A stretch of 64,000 nt of DNA, from the NCBI RefSeq assembly GCF_009729415.1, contig NZ_MPKW01000024.1, positions 186,001 to 250,000 of the forward strand. The letters are read 5' to 3'. Positions 1 to 7,928 of this stretch are shown here, piece after piece. The translations under genes were made by a program, and so were the position numbers. Origin of the DNA: Mycolicibacterium sp. CBMA 234 (GTDB taxonomy: Bacteria > Actinomycetota > Actinomycetes > Mycobacteriales > Mycobacteriaceae). Every line of letters begins with the position of its first letter. Within the stretch, counting starts at the first letter, position 1. The notes beneath the pieces were generated by a model. The model was not told the DNA's origin, ran no database searches, and saw only the letters and a list, made by a program, of their open reading frames with translations.

Positions 1-1048
1 CGCGCAGTAGCCGCTGGGTGTGGACGCAGCCCAGGTACCGGCCGGTCGGGGTGGCCGTCGGGGGCCGGACCACGAAGGTCAGCGACGCCAGCGCCGAGGT
101 CAGGTCGGGGTCGCGCACGCGGGCGAGGGCCTCGGCGACGGTGGTGTCGGGCGTCAGGACGACGGGTTCGGGCGTCATCAGACCGCCGGCGGTATCGGGG
201 GAGTGCTGCAGCAGCCGGCGCACGGGCTCGGAGTCCTCGGGGTCCATCTCGTCGAGGAGCACTGCGGCCCGGATGGCGCCGAGCTCGCCGAGCAGGTCGG
301 CCGCGTCGTCGGGGTCCATCTCTTCCAGCACGTCCGCGGCGCGCTCAGTGCCGAGCTGGTTGAGCAGTTCGGCCTGCTCGGGTTCGGAGAGCTCCTGCAG
401 GATGTCGGCCAACCGCTCGTCGTCGAGGGCCTTGACCACCTCGTGGCGGCGCTTGATCGGCAGTTCCCGCAGCGCGTCGGCGACCTCGACGGGACGTTGG
501 CCGTCGAACTGTTCCAGCAGTTGCGCCACGCCCTGGCCGGGCAGCGCCAGCGCGGACGGGGTCAGCCCGGTGACGTTCTGCCAGTCCACGACGTGCACTG
601 CGGTGCGGCGGCCGAGCCTGCGCTGGTTGCGCACTGCCACGCGGGTCACCAGCCAGTCGCGGGTCCGGGTCTGCTCGATAGCGAGATCGACTACGACGAC
701 GTCGATGCCGGCGAGTTGTTCCAGCTCCGGGTCGGTGACCCGGACGCGGGTGTCGAGGACCTGCCCGAGGACCAGGGCCTCGCCGGGGCGCTGGGCGAAC
801 CGGCGCAATGAGACATTGCCCGTCGTCAACGTGATCGCGTTGTGTTCGATCGCCGTGACTCGCAGGATCGGCACGAAGATTCGTCGGCGCGACAGCAACT
901 CGACGGCCAAGCCGAGGACGCGCGGTTGCTGGCGGACGACGCCCATGCTTACGACCACGTCGCGAACCCGGCCGACGGACTCCCCGTCCGGGCCGAGAAC
1001 GACCAGTCCAGCGAGTCTGGCCACGTAGACCCTGTTGACCGCAACCAT
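1..1048 (-). CDS. MgtE N-domain/CBS-domain protein (Rv1232c-like), C-terminus cut by window edge
   Basis: About 349 residues are visible, read from ATG at 1048 leftwards without a stop, so the gene runs off the window. Residues about 1-180 resemble PRC-barrel-like beta domains. A helical MgtE intracellular N-domain follows, with repeated LADILQELSEPEQAELL and ADVLEEMDPDDAADLL type helices, and then the start of a CBS domain beginning near DTAGGLMTPEPVVLTPD. In the MgtE magnesium channel these cytoplasmic domains sense Mg2+. The membrane channel domain is not visible, and the M. tuberculosis counterpart Rv1232c is, from memory, a soluble protein of about 435 residues. This is therefore probably a cytoplasmic sensor or regulator rather than a transporter. 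The start codon sits inside a 10-bp inverted repeat shared with the divergent lyase gene. Role in magnesium physiology is inferred only from domains. Confidence 0.85.
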   Translation of the reverse strand, partial: MVAVNRVYVARLAGLVVLGPDGESVGRVRDVVVSMGVVRQQPRVLGLAVELLSRRRIFVPILRVTAIEHNAITLTTGNVSLRRFAQRPGEALVLGQVLDTRVRVTDPELEQLAGIDVVVVDLAIEQTRTRDWLVTRVAVRNQRRLGRRTAVHVVDWQNVTGLTPSALALPGQGVAQLLEQFDGQRPVEVADALRELPIKRRHEVVKALDDERLADILQELSEPEQAELLNQLGTERAADVLEEMDPDDAADLLGELGAIRAAVLLDEMDPEDSEPVRRLLQHSPDTAGGLMTPEPVVLTPDTTVAEALARVRDPDLTSALASLTFVVRPPTATPTGRYLGCVHTQRLLR

Positions 1049-1061
1049 GACTCAACAGGGT
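1029..1061. promoter_or_regulatory. Perfect inverted repeat across divergent starts
   Basis: ACCCTGTTGA (1029-1038) and TCAACAGGGT (1052-1061) form a perfect 10-bp inverted repeat with a 13-nt spacer that contains the ATG of the leftward gene. The rightward gene starts at 1069, only 20 bp from the leftward start. It could be an operator controlling both genes or an mRNA hairpin that hides the leftward start codon; the sequence alone does not decide. Confidence 0.5.
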
Positions 1062-1068
1062 AGAGACT

Positions 1069-2040
1069 GTGGGCGTGGAGAACCTCTATCGGCCCCGGCG
1101 TACCTGCCTATCTGTACCGGGCAGTAGCGACAAGATGATCGCCAAGGCGAAGGCACTGCCGGCCGACCAGGTGTTTCTCGACTTGGAGGACGCGGTGGCC
1201 GCGGACGCGAAGGCTGCGGCCCGGGCGCGGGTGGCGCGGGCGCTGTGCGAGCCTGGCTGGGCGGGCCAGCTGCGCGGGCTGCGGGTCAACGACTGGACCA
1301 CCCCGTGGACGTACGCCGACGTGATCGAGGTGGTCACCGAGGTGGCGCGCGGGGGTGGAGTGCTCGACGTCATCGTGCTGCCCAAGGTCAGCGACGTGTC
1401 GCACGTGCAGGCGCTGGATCTGCTGTTGACTCAGCTTGAGCGCACCCACGGGCTGCCCATCGGCGGCATCGGCATCGAGGCTCAGATCGAGGACGCCCGT
1501 GGTCTGCTCAACGCCGACGCGATCGCGGGCGGGCCGCGGGTGCAGGCCCTGATCTTCGGGCCCGGCGATCTGATGGCCAGCCTGAACATGCGCACCCTTG
1601 TCGTCGGGGAGCAGCCGGTCGGCTACGGCGTCGGCGATGCCTATCACCACGTGCTGATGACGATTCTTGTGGCGGCGCGGGCCCACGGCATCAATGCGAT
1701 CGACGGCCCGTATTTCAAGGTGAAGGACACCGAGGCGTTCACCCGGGTCGCCGGGCAGACCGCGGCGTTGGGCTACGACGGCAAGTGGGTGCTGCATCCC
1801 GATCAGATCGCTGCGGGCAACGAGATTTTCAGCCCGCGGCAGGCCGACTACGACCACGCCGAGCTGATTCTCGAGGCGTATGAGTGGCATACCTCGCAGG
1901 CCGGCGGGGCTCGCGGCGCGGCGCTGCTCGGTGACGAGATGATCGACGAGGCCAGCCGCAAGATGGCGCTGGTCATCGCAGGTAAGGGGCGGGCGGCCGG
2001 GATGGCGCGTACGGGCGAGCGGTTCAGTCCGCCGGCGTGA
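1069..2040 (+). CDS. HpcH/HpaI aldolase / citrate lyase beta-like (CitE family) protein
   Basis: 323 residues starting with GTG at 1069; AGGG eight bases upstream can serve as ribosome binding site. The start PRRTCLSVPGSS is the classic CitE opening, followed by a (beta/alpha)8 barrel with FLDLEDAV (substrate and metal region), the conserved arginine segment RVND, IEAQIEDARGLLN (metal-binding Glu) and LIFGPGDLMAS (metal-binding Asp). The C-terminal GKWVLHPDQI motif is also typical. Members cleave or form C-C bonds in CoA thioesters such as citryl-, malyl- or beta-methylmalyl-CoA, with Mg2+. Without CitD/CitF genes nearby it is a stand-alone CoA-ester lyase or thioesterase, not a citrate lyase subunit; exact substrate unknown. 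From memory it has no counterpart at this place in M. tuberculosis. Confidence 0.88.
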   Translation: MGVENLYRPRRTCLSVPGSSDKMIAKAKALPADQVFLDLEDAVAADAKAAARARVARALCEPGWAGQLRGLRVNDWTTPWTYADVIEVVTEVARGGGVLDVIVLPKVSDVSHVQALDLLLTQLERTHGLPIGGIGIEAQIEDARGLLNADAIAGGPRVQALIFGPGDLMASLNMRTLVVGEQPVGYGVGDAYHHVLMTILVAARAHGINAIDGPYFKVKDTEAFTRVAGQTAALGYDGKWVLHPDQIAAGNEIFSPRQADYDHAELILEAYEWHTSQAGGARGAALLGDEMIDEASRKMALVIAGKGRAAGMARTGERFSPPA

Positions 2041-2051
2041 ACTGGGCTCGG

Positions 2052-2282
2052 CTACCCGCCGAGGACCAACACCACCAGGAACAGATTGATCAGCAGGGTG
2101 AGCGCGCCGCACGCGATACTGGCCAAGGCCAGCGCGTTGCGGCGCTTTTCTCTGTCAGGGTTTCGTTCGTAGGCGATCACGCCGAGCCCGACGCCGACCA
2201 CCGAGAACGCGCCGAACAGCACGCCGAGCAGCGAGCAGATGATCGAGACGACCGCGAGCCGGGTGTTCCGGGTGCGACTCAC
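2052..2282 (-). CDS. Small two-helix membrane protein, DUF4190-like
   Basis: 76 residues from a GTG at 2282 whose GTGA overlaps the TGA of the upstream proline-rich protein, so the two are translationally coupled. Two hydrophobic helices (about residues 9-35 and 49-74) are separated by a short charged loop around ERNPDREKRRNA. This arrangement resembles the membrane half of the preceding gene product, suggesting tandem duplication of a DUF4190 module. No enzymatic motif is visible. Function unknown. Confidence 0.75.
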   Translation of the reverse strand: MSRTRNTRLAVVSIICSLLGVLFGAFSVVGVGLGVIAYERNPDREKRRNALALASIACGALTLLINLFLVVLVLGG

Positions 2283-2920
2283 AAGTTGGAGTCTTGGTGG
2301 AACGCCCCGTCGAAGAACACCGCGAAGCCGACCAGGCCGAGGATGATCGAGACGGCCCCGATGGCGATGCCGGCGATCGCCATCGCCCTGCCATTGCCCT
2401 GCGGCCGGTTCTTGCCCTGCATCAGGGCCACCACGCCGAGGATGATGCCCAGCAGCGCTGGGATCACGCCGATGAAGCACAAGAAATACAGCGGCAACGC
2501 GACCAGCGAGCACACCAATGACCCGATGGCCATGCCGTCATTGGACACCGGCGCGGGGTACGCCGAGTACATCGGCGGCGGCAGGTAGCCAGGTGGCGGC
2601 GGGCCGTATCCGGGCGGCATCATCGGCGGCGGTGGTGAGCCATACGGGCCGGCGGGCGGGCCGCCGAAAAATCCGGGCGGTGGGGCCCCGGGGACCGGTG
2701 GGAATGGTGGGAACGGACCCAGGGGCGGCTGCGGTTGCGGTGCGGCCGGACCCTGCTGCCACGGTGCCGCGGTGGGCCCGGGCTCATCGAGCGCCGGGTA
2801 CTCATACACCGGATAGTTGCTGGTGGCTTCGGCGTCGGTGCCGGGCGACGGGGGCACCGGACCGTCTGGGCGGGTGGGATCCCCAGAAGGCTGCCCCGAC
2901 TCCCCGCCCGGACTTGTCAT
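2279..2920 (-). CDS. Proline-rich DUF4190 membrane protein (Rv1233c-like)
   Basis: 213 residues from ATG at 2920; an upstream in-frame TTG at 2929 is less likely. Residues 1-120 are rich in Pro, Gly and Tyr (PPPGFFGGPPAGPYGSPPPP) and are predicted disordered. The second half carries two hydrophobic helices flanking the glycine-rich MQGKNRPQGNGRAMAIAGI segment typical of DUF4190, a family found in many actinobacterial membrane proteins. It overlaps the small DUF4190-like gene downstream by four bases. The same combination of Pro-rich cytoplasmic tail and short membrane anchor occurs in several mycobacterial envelope proteins, but no function can be assigned. Confidence 0.82.
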   Translation of the reverse strand: MTSPGGESGQPSGDPTRPDGPVPPSPGTDAEATSNYPVYEYPALDEPGPTAAPWQQGPAAPQPQPPLGPFPPFPPVPGAPPPGFFGGPPAGPYGSPPPPMMPPGYGPPPPGYLPPPMYSAYPAPVSNDGMAIGSLVCSLVALPLYFLCFIGVIPALLGIILGVVALMQGKNRPQGNGRAMAIAGIAIGAVSIILGLVGFAVFFDGAFHQDSNL

Positions 2921-3000
2921 GCCGACCAACCTAGCCTACGAGTTCGTGGCATCGTGGTATCGCGAGCCTGATCCGTAGCGAGTGACAGGAGACCAGGGCA

Positions 3001-3501
3001 ATGACAAATCCGCTGCAGCCCGACCGGACCCCGGGTCCCGGCGGACAGCCCGGATTGCCGACCCCGCCGAAGGGTTGGCCCATCGGGTCGTACGCGACCT
3101 ACGCAGAGGCCCAGCGGGTCGTCGATTACCTGTCAGACCAACAGTTTCCGGTGCAGCACGTCACCATCGTGGGCGTCGATCTGATGCAGGTCGAGCGGGT
3201 CACCGGGCGGCTCACCTGGCCGCGCGTGCTGGGCGGCGGCATCCTGACCGGCGCGTGGCTGGGCCTGTTCATCGGCCTGGTGCTCGGGCTCTTCGGTACC
3301 AACGCGTGGGAGTCACTGCTGACCGGTCTGATCGCCGGTGTGTTCTTCGGCTTGATCACCTCAGGCGTGCAGTACGCGATGTCCCGCGGTACCAGAGATT
3401 TCAGCTCCACGATGCAACTGGTCGCGGGCCGTTATGACGTGCTGTGCGACCCGGTGTGCGCGGAAGAGGGCCGGAACCTGCTGGGGCGCCTCTCCCTCTG
3501 A
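3001..3501 (+). CDS. Rv1234-like membrane protein with general stress protein 17M-like domain
   Basis: 166 residues from ATG 3001, preceded by an AGGAG-containing leader. After a short Pro-rich N-terminus, residues about 20-60 (GSYATYAEAQRVVDYLSD followed by VQHVTIVGVDL) match the heat-induced stress protein 17M fold (two beta-alpha units). Two glycine-rich hydrophobic helices (about 75-125) follow, with LGGGILTGAWLGLFIGLVLG resembling a glycine zipper, and then a short tail with two cysteines (CDPVCAEE). It lies directly upstream of lpqY on the same strand, as Rv1234 does in M. tuberculosis, but an apparent separate promoter precedes lpqY. Function unknown; a small membrane stress protein is the best description. 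Confidence 0.83.
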   Translation: MTNPLQPDRTPGPGGQPGLPTPPKGWPIGSYATYAEAQRVVDYLSDQQFPVQHVTIVGVDLMQVERVTGRLTWPRVLGGGILTGAWLGLFIGLVLGLFGTNAWESLLTGLIAGVFFGLITSGVQYAMSRGTRDFSSTMQLVAGRYDVLCDPVCAEEGRNLLGRLSL

Positions 3502-3514
3502 CGGCGCGGAGATG

Positions 3515-3542
3515 TTGCACCGCGCACCTGCTGCGCTACGGT
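3515..3542 (+). promoter_or_regulatory. Candidate promoter of lpqY-sugABC
   Basis: TTGCAC (3515-3520) and TACGGT (3537-3542) are separated by 16 bp, close to the mycobacterial SigA pattern. Transcription would begin near 3550, leaving a leader of roughly 30 nt that carries a strong AGGAGG ribosome binding site at 3569-3574. Confidence 0.45.
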
Positions 3543-3581
3543 TTGCGCGCGGGAGGTTCCCGTGAGACAGGAGGCTTCGTG

Positions 3582-4988
3582 GTGCGCGCGGGAAAGCTGC
3601 GGGCTGCGTTGGCAGCAGGTGCGGCGGCGTGCACAGCCGCCACATTGGTGTCCGCCTGCGGGTCCGGTGCGGGCGGCACGGTCGTCAACCTCTACACGTC
3701 GGCCAACGAGATGGCGACGTTCTCGGCCGTCGCCAAGCGATGCAACGCCGAGTTCGATGGCCGCTTCAGCATCAAGCAGATCAGCCTGCCCAAGGGCGCC
3801 GACGATCAGCGGTTGCAGCTGGCTCGTCGCCTGACCGGTAACGACAAGAGCCTCGACATCATGGGGCTCGACGTGGTGTGGACCGCCGAATTCGCCGAAG
3901 CCGGCTGGGCGGTGCCGCTGTCCGACGACCCGGCCGGAAAAGCCGAAGCCGATGCTGCCGATGACACGCTGCCCGGACCGCTGAAGACCGCGCAGTGGAA
4001 GGGCCGGCTGTACGCCGCGCCGATCACCACGAACACCCAGATGCTCTGGTACCGGGCCGACCTGATGCCCGAACCGCCCGCCACGTGGGACGACATGGTG
4101 GCCCAGGCGACCCGGCTGCACGCTTCGGGCGGACCGAGTTGGATCGCCGTGCAGGGTAAGCAGTACGAGGGCTTGGTGGTGTGGTTCAACACCCTGCTGA
4201 CCAGTGCCGGTGGCAGCGTGTTGTCGGACGACGGCAAGACCGTCACCTTGACCGATACCCCCGAACACCGGGCCGCCACGGTCAAGGCGCTGCAGATCAT
4301 CAAGTCCGTGGCGACCGCGCCCGGCGCCGACCCGTCGATCACCCAGACCGACGAGGGGACCGCGCGGCTGGCACTTGAGCAGGGCAAGGCGGCGCTGGAA
4401 GTGAACTGGCCGTTCGTGCTGCCGTCGATGCTGGAGAACGCGGTCAAGGGCGGGGTGCCCTTCCTGCCGCTGAATGAGCGCGCCGACCTCAAGAGCGCCA
4501 TCAATGACGTCGGGACGTTCTCGCCCGACGACACGCAGTTCGCCGCCGCGTACGACGACAGCAAGAAGGTGTTCGGCTTCGCCGACTATCCGTCGGTGCA
4601 ACCCGGGATACCGGCCAAGGTCACCATCGGCGGGCTGAATCTCGCTGTGGGCAAAGACAGTCCGCACAAGGCGCAGGCGTTCGAGGCCATCCGCTGCCTG
4701 CGCAGCGCAGCCAATCAGGAGTACACCTCGGTGGAGGGCGGGCTGCCCGCGGTGCGTGCGTCGCTGTATGACGATCCGAAGTTCCAGGCGAAGTATCCGC
4801 AGTACGCGGTGATCCGCAGTCAGCTTGCCGATGCCGCGGTGCGTCCGGCGACCCCGGTGTATCAGGCTGTGTCGACCCGGATTTCGGCGACGCTGGCCCC
4901 GATCACCAAGATCGATCCGGAGCGCACGGCTGACAAGCTGACCGCCGAGGTCCAGCAGGCGATCGACGGCAAGGGGCTGATCCCGTGA
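3582..4988 (+). CDS. lpqY: Trehalose-binding lipoprotein LpqY of the SugABC importer
   Basis: 468 residues if translation starts at GTG 3582, which lies 7 nt after AGGAGG; the adjacent GTG at 3579 is only 4 nt away. That length equals the remembered length of M. tuberculosis LpqY. A signal peptide ends in the lipobox LVSAC (Cys26), so the mature protein is lipid-anchored outside the membrane. The rest is an extracellular solute-binding family 1 protein: VNLYTSANE start, an NTQMLWYRADL substrate-domain motif, and EVNWPFVLPSML and GGLNLAV hinge regions. It captures trehalose released when mycolyltransferases use trehalose monomycolate, and delivers it to SugA/SugB. The stop overlaps the sugA start (GTGA, 4985-4988). 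Confidence 0.95.
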   Translation: MRAGKLRAALAAGAAACTAATLVSACGSGAGGTVVNLYTSANEMATFSAVAKRCNAEFDGRFSIKQISLPKGADDQRLQLARRLTGNDKSLDIMGLDVVWTAEFAEAGWAVPLSDDPAGKAEADAADDTLPGPLKTAQWKGRLYAAPITTNTQMLWYRADLMPEPPATWDDMVAQATRLHASGGPSWIAVQGKQYEGLVVWFNTLLTSAGGSVLSDDGKTVTLTDTPEHRAATVKALQIIKSVATAPGADPSITQTDEGTARLALEQGKAALEVNWPFVLPSMLENAVKGGVPFLPLNERADLKSAINDVGTFSPDDTQFAAAYDDSKKVFGFADYPSVQPGIPAKVTIGGLNLAVGKDSPHKAQAFEAIRCLRSAANQEYTSVEGGLPAVRASLYDDPKFQAKYPQYAVIRSQLADAAVRPATPVYQAVSTRISATLAPITKIDPERTADKLTAEVQQAIDGKGLIP

Positions 4989-5899
4989 GCGAGGCTCGCC
5001 GAGCGAACAGACTGGCTACGGGCCGCATCGACAACCCCGAGCGACGGCTCGCTTACTCACTGATCGCTCCTGCGGTGCTGGTGATGCTGGCAGTGGCGGC
5101 GTACCCGGTCGGCTACGCGGTGTGGCTGAGCCTGCACCGCGACAACCTCGCGGCACCGGGGGAGACCCGGTTCGTGGGGCTTGCCAACTACACGACGATC
5201 CTCACCGACCATTACTGGTGGACGGCCTTCGTGGTCACGCTGGGCATCACGGTGGTGTCGGTGGCCATCGAGTTCGTGCTCGGTATGGCGCTTGCGGTGG
5301 TGATGCACCGGACATTGTTCGGCAGTTCCCTGGTGCGCACCGCCATCCTCATTCCGTACGGCATCGTGACCGTAGCCGCTTCGTACAGTTGGTATTACGC
5401 GTGGACGCCGGGCACCGGGTACCTGGCGAACCTGTTGCCGACCGGCAGCGCACCACTGACCGAGCAGCTGCCGTCGCTGGCCATCGTGGTGCTGGCCGAG
5501 GTGTGGAAGACCACGCCCTTTATGTCGCTGCTGTTGTTGGCGGGACTGGTGCTGGTGCCCCAAGAGCTGCTCGACGCCGCTCAGATGGACGGCGCCGGTC
5601 GCTGGCAGCGGTTCGCGAAAGTGACTCTGCCGCTGATGAAACCGGCCATCCTGGTGGCCCTGTTGTTCCGGACCTTGGACGCGTTCCGGATCTTCGACAA
5701 CATCTACGTGCTCACCGGCGGCACCAACAACACCGGTTCGGTGTCGATCCTGGGTTACGACAACCTGTTCAAGGCGTTCAACATTGGGCTGGGCTCGGCG
5801 ATCAGCGTGCTGATCTTCGCCACCGTCGCGATCATCGCGTTCATCTACATCAAGCTTTTCGGTGCCGCGGCGCCCGGTGCGCAAGCCGAGGTGCGGTGA
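4985..5899 (+). CDS. sugA: Trehalose ABC transporter permease SugA
   Basis: 304 residues from a GTG overlapping the lpqY stop. It has six predicted transmembrane helices, beginning with RLAYSLIAPAVLVMLAVAAY. The EAA loop of binding-protein-dependent permeases is clear near residue 195: ELLDAAQMDGAGRWQRFAKVTLP, the cytoplasmic helix that docks on the ATPase SugC. Family MalF/UgpA type. It pairs with SugB to form the trehalose channel in the inner membrane. Order, spacing and family match the M. tuberculosis LpqY-SugABC system, which recycles trehalose from cell-wall mycolate transfer. Confidence 0.95.
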   Translation: MSEARRANRLATGRIDNPERRLAYSLIAPAVLVMLAVAAYPVGYAVWLSLHRDNLAAPGETRFVGLANYTTILTDHYWWTAFVVTLGITVVSVAIEFVLGMALAVVMHRTLFGSSLVRTAILIPYGIVTVAASYSWYYAWTPGTGYLANLLPTGSAPLTEQLPSLAIVVLAEVWKTTPFMSLLLLAGLVLVPQELLDAAQMDGAGRWQRFAKVTLPLMKPAILVALLFRTLDAFRIFDNIYVLTGGTNNTGSVSILGYDNLFKAFNIGLGSAISVLIFATVAIIAFIYIKLFGAAAPGAQAEVR

Positions 5900-5900
5900 A

Positions 5901-6749
5901 ATGGGCGGAGCGATGAAGGGGCAGACACGTGGCGGCCGGCTGGCCGGTTGGGGCGTGATCAACGTCCTGGTGGTGATCTACGCGCTGCTGCCGGTGCTGT
6001 GGATCTTCTCGCTGTCACTCAAACCGACGTCAACGGTCAAGGACGGCAACCTGATTCCGCGTCAGGTCACCTTCGACAACTACAAGGGCATCTTCACCGG
6101 CGGAGGCTTCGGCTCGGCGCTGATCAACTCGATCGGCATCGGGCTCATCACCACCGCCGTCGCCGTGACCATCGGTGGCATGGCCGCCTACGCAGTGGCC
6201 CGCCTGGACTTTCCGGGCAAGCGGCTGCTGGTCGGGTTGGCGTTGTTGATCTCGATGTTCCCCCAGATCTCGCTGGTGACACCGCTGTTCAACATCGAGC
6301 GCACGGTCGGGCTGTTCGACACCTGGCCGGGCTTGATCCTGCCGTACATCACCTTCGCGCTGCCATTGGCGATCTACACCCTGTCGGCGTTCTTCCGGGA
6401 AATCCCTTGGGATTTGGAGAAGGCAGCCAAGATGGACGGCGCCACACCGGGACAGGCCTTCCGCAAGGTCATTGCACCGCTGGCCGCTCCCGGCATCGTG
6501 ACCGCGGCGATCCTGGTCTTCATCTTCGCGTGGAACGATCTGCTGCTGGCGTTGTCGCTGACCGCCACTCAGCGGGCCATCACCGCGCCGGTGGCGATCG
6601 CGAACTTCACGGGCAGTTCGCAATTCGAGGAACCGACCGGCTCCATCGCCGCAGGCGCGATGGTCATCACGGTGCCCATCATCATCTTTGTTCTGATCTT
6701 CCAACGACGGATCGTCGCGGGCCTGACGTCCGGTGCGGTGAAGGGGTAG
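5901..6749 (+). CDS. sugB: Trehalose ABC transporter permease SugB
   Basis: 282 residues from ATG 5901, one base after the sugA stop; GAGG at 5888-5891 gives suitable spacing. A second in-frame ATG at 5913 is possible (278 residues) but its GGAG is only 2 nt away. MalG-type permease with six helices and an EAA loop, DLEKAAKMDGATPGQAFRKV, about residue 175-195. The segment LPVLWIFSLSLKPTSTVKDG near the N-terminus is characteristic of mycobacterial SugB. It forms the second half of the trehalose channel with SugA. Confidence 0.95.
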   Translation: MGGAMKGQTRGGRLAGWGVINVLVVIYALLPVLWIFSLSLKPTSTVKDGNLIPRQVTFDNYKGIFTGGGFGSALINSIGIGLITTAVAVTIGGMAAYAVARLDFPGKRLLVGLALLISMFPQISLVTPLFNIERTVGLFDTWPGLILPYITFALPLAIYTLSAFFREIPWDLEKAAKMDGATPGQAFRKVIAPLAAPGIVTAAILVFIFAWNDLLLALSLTATQRAITAPVAIANFTGSSQFEEPTGSIAAGAMVITVPIIIFVLIFQRRIVAGLTSGAVKG

Positions 6750-6752
6750 TTC

Positions 6753-7928
6753 ATGGCCGAAATCGTTCTGGAGAACGTCACCAAGAGTTACACCGGTGGG
6801 GCGACGGCAGTGCAGGACCTGTCGCTGACCATCGCGGACGGTGAGTTTCTGATCCTGGTCGGGCCGTCGGGGTGCGGAAAGTCGACGACGCTCAACATGA
6901 TCGCCGGGCTGGAGGACATCAGCTCCGGCGAGCTGCGCATAGGCGGCGAGCGGGTCAACGAGAAAGAGCCCCGCGATCGGGACATCGCAATGGTGTTCCA
7001 GTCCTACGCGTTGTACCCGCACATGACGGTGCGGCAGAACATCGCGTTCCCACTGACCCTGGCGAAGATGCCCAAGGCCGATATCGCGGCCAAGGTCGAG
7101 GAAACCGCGAAAATCCTTGACCTGACCGCGTTTCTCGACCGCAAGCCCGCCCAGCTCTCCGGCGGCCAGCGCCAGCGCGTGGCGATGGGCCGCGCAATTG
7201 TGCGCAGCCCCAAGGCCTTCCTGATGGACGAGCCGCTGTCCAACCTGGACGCCAAGCTGCGGGTGCAGATGCGCACCGAGATCGCCCGGCTGCAGGCCCG
7301 ACTGGGCACCACCACCGTCTACGTCACCCACGACCAGACCGAGGCGATGACGCTCGGGGACCGGGTGGTTGTGATGAACGGCGGTGTCGCACAACAGATC
7401 GGCACTCCCGACGAGCTGTACAACCAGCCGGTGAACCTGTTCGTCGCGGGCTTCATCGGCTCGCCGTCGATGAACTTCTTCCCGGCTACCCGGACCGACG
7501 TCGGGGTACAACTTCCGTTCGGCGAAGTCACCCTCAGTGACGAGGCCCGGGCGGCGTTGGACCGACACCGGCCGTCGGCGGATCTCATTGCGGGTGTGCG
7601 CCCCGAACAGTTCGACGACGCTTCGGTGATCGACGCGTACGCGCGCATCCAGGCGCTGACGGTCGAGGTCGAGGCCGAGCTGGTGGAATCCCTGGGTGCC
7701 GACAAGTACGTGCACTTCCGGATCGAGGGGGCCGGCGCGCAGGCCGCGCAGCTGGATCAACTCGCGGATGACACGGCAGATGCCGGGACGAGCGAAAACA
7801 CCTATGTGGCACGGGTTTCGGCCAAGTCGCCGGCAACCGCGGGCAGCACGGTCGAGCTGGCCCTGGACACGTCGAAACTCACCCTGTTCGACCCGGCCAC
7901 CGGGCGCAACCTGTCATTACCGCAGTGA
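6753..7928 (+). CDS. sugC: Trehalose ABC transporter ATPase SugC
   Basis: 391 residues from ATG 6753, three bases after sugB. Complete nucleotide-binding domain: Walker A GPSGCGKST (about residues 37-45), Q-loop MVFQSYALYPHM, signature LSGGQRQR, Walker B AFLMDEPLSNLD, and switch His in TVYVTHDQ. A C-terminal OB-fold/TOBE regulatory region (about 240-391) is typical of MalK-type carbohydrate ATPases. It energises trehalose import by SugA/SugB. The stop codon overlaps the start of a SUFU-domain gene, so a fifth protein is made from the same message. Confidence 0.96.
   Translation: MAEIVLENVTKSYTGGATAVQDLSLTIADGEFLILVGPSGCGKSTTLNMIAGLEDISSGELRIGGERVNEKEPRDRDIAMVFQSYALYPHMTVRQNIAFPLTLAKMPKADIAAKVEETAKILDLTAFLDRKPAQLSGGQRQRVAMGRAIVRSPKAFLMDEPLSNLDAKLRVQMRTEIARLQARLGTTTVYVTHDQTEAMTLGDRVVVMNGGVAQQIGTPDELYNQPVNLFVAGFIGSPSMNFFPATRTDVGVQLPFGEVTLSDEARAALDRHRPSADLIAGVRPEQFDDASVIDAYARIQALTVEVEAELVESLGADKYVHFRIEGAGAQAAQLDQLADDTADAGTSENTYVARVSAKSPATAGSTVELALDTSKLTLFDPATGRNLSLPQ

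Noticed and set aside
1..1028. Plus-strand open frames at the left edge
   Set aside because: The minus strand shows a conserved MgtE-N/CBS protein; the plus-strand frames are its shadows.
3432..4667. Long minus-strand open frame across lpqY
   Set aside because: Shadow of the lipoprotein gene; low-complexity His/Gly/Arg translation and no motif.
6030..7760. Long minus-strand open frame across sugB and sugC
   Set aside because: Spans two conserved genes on the other strand; no recognisable domain.
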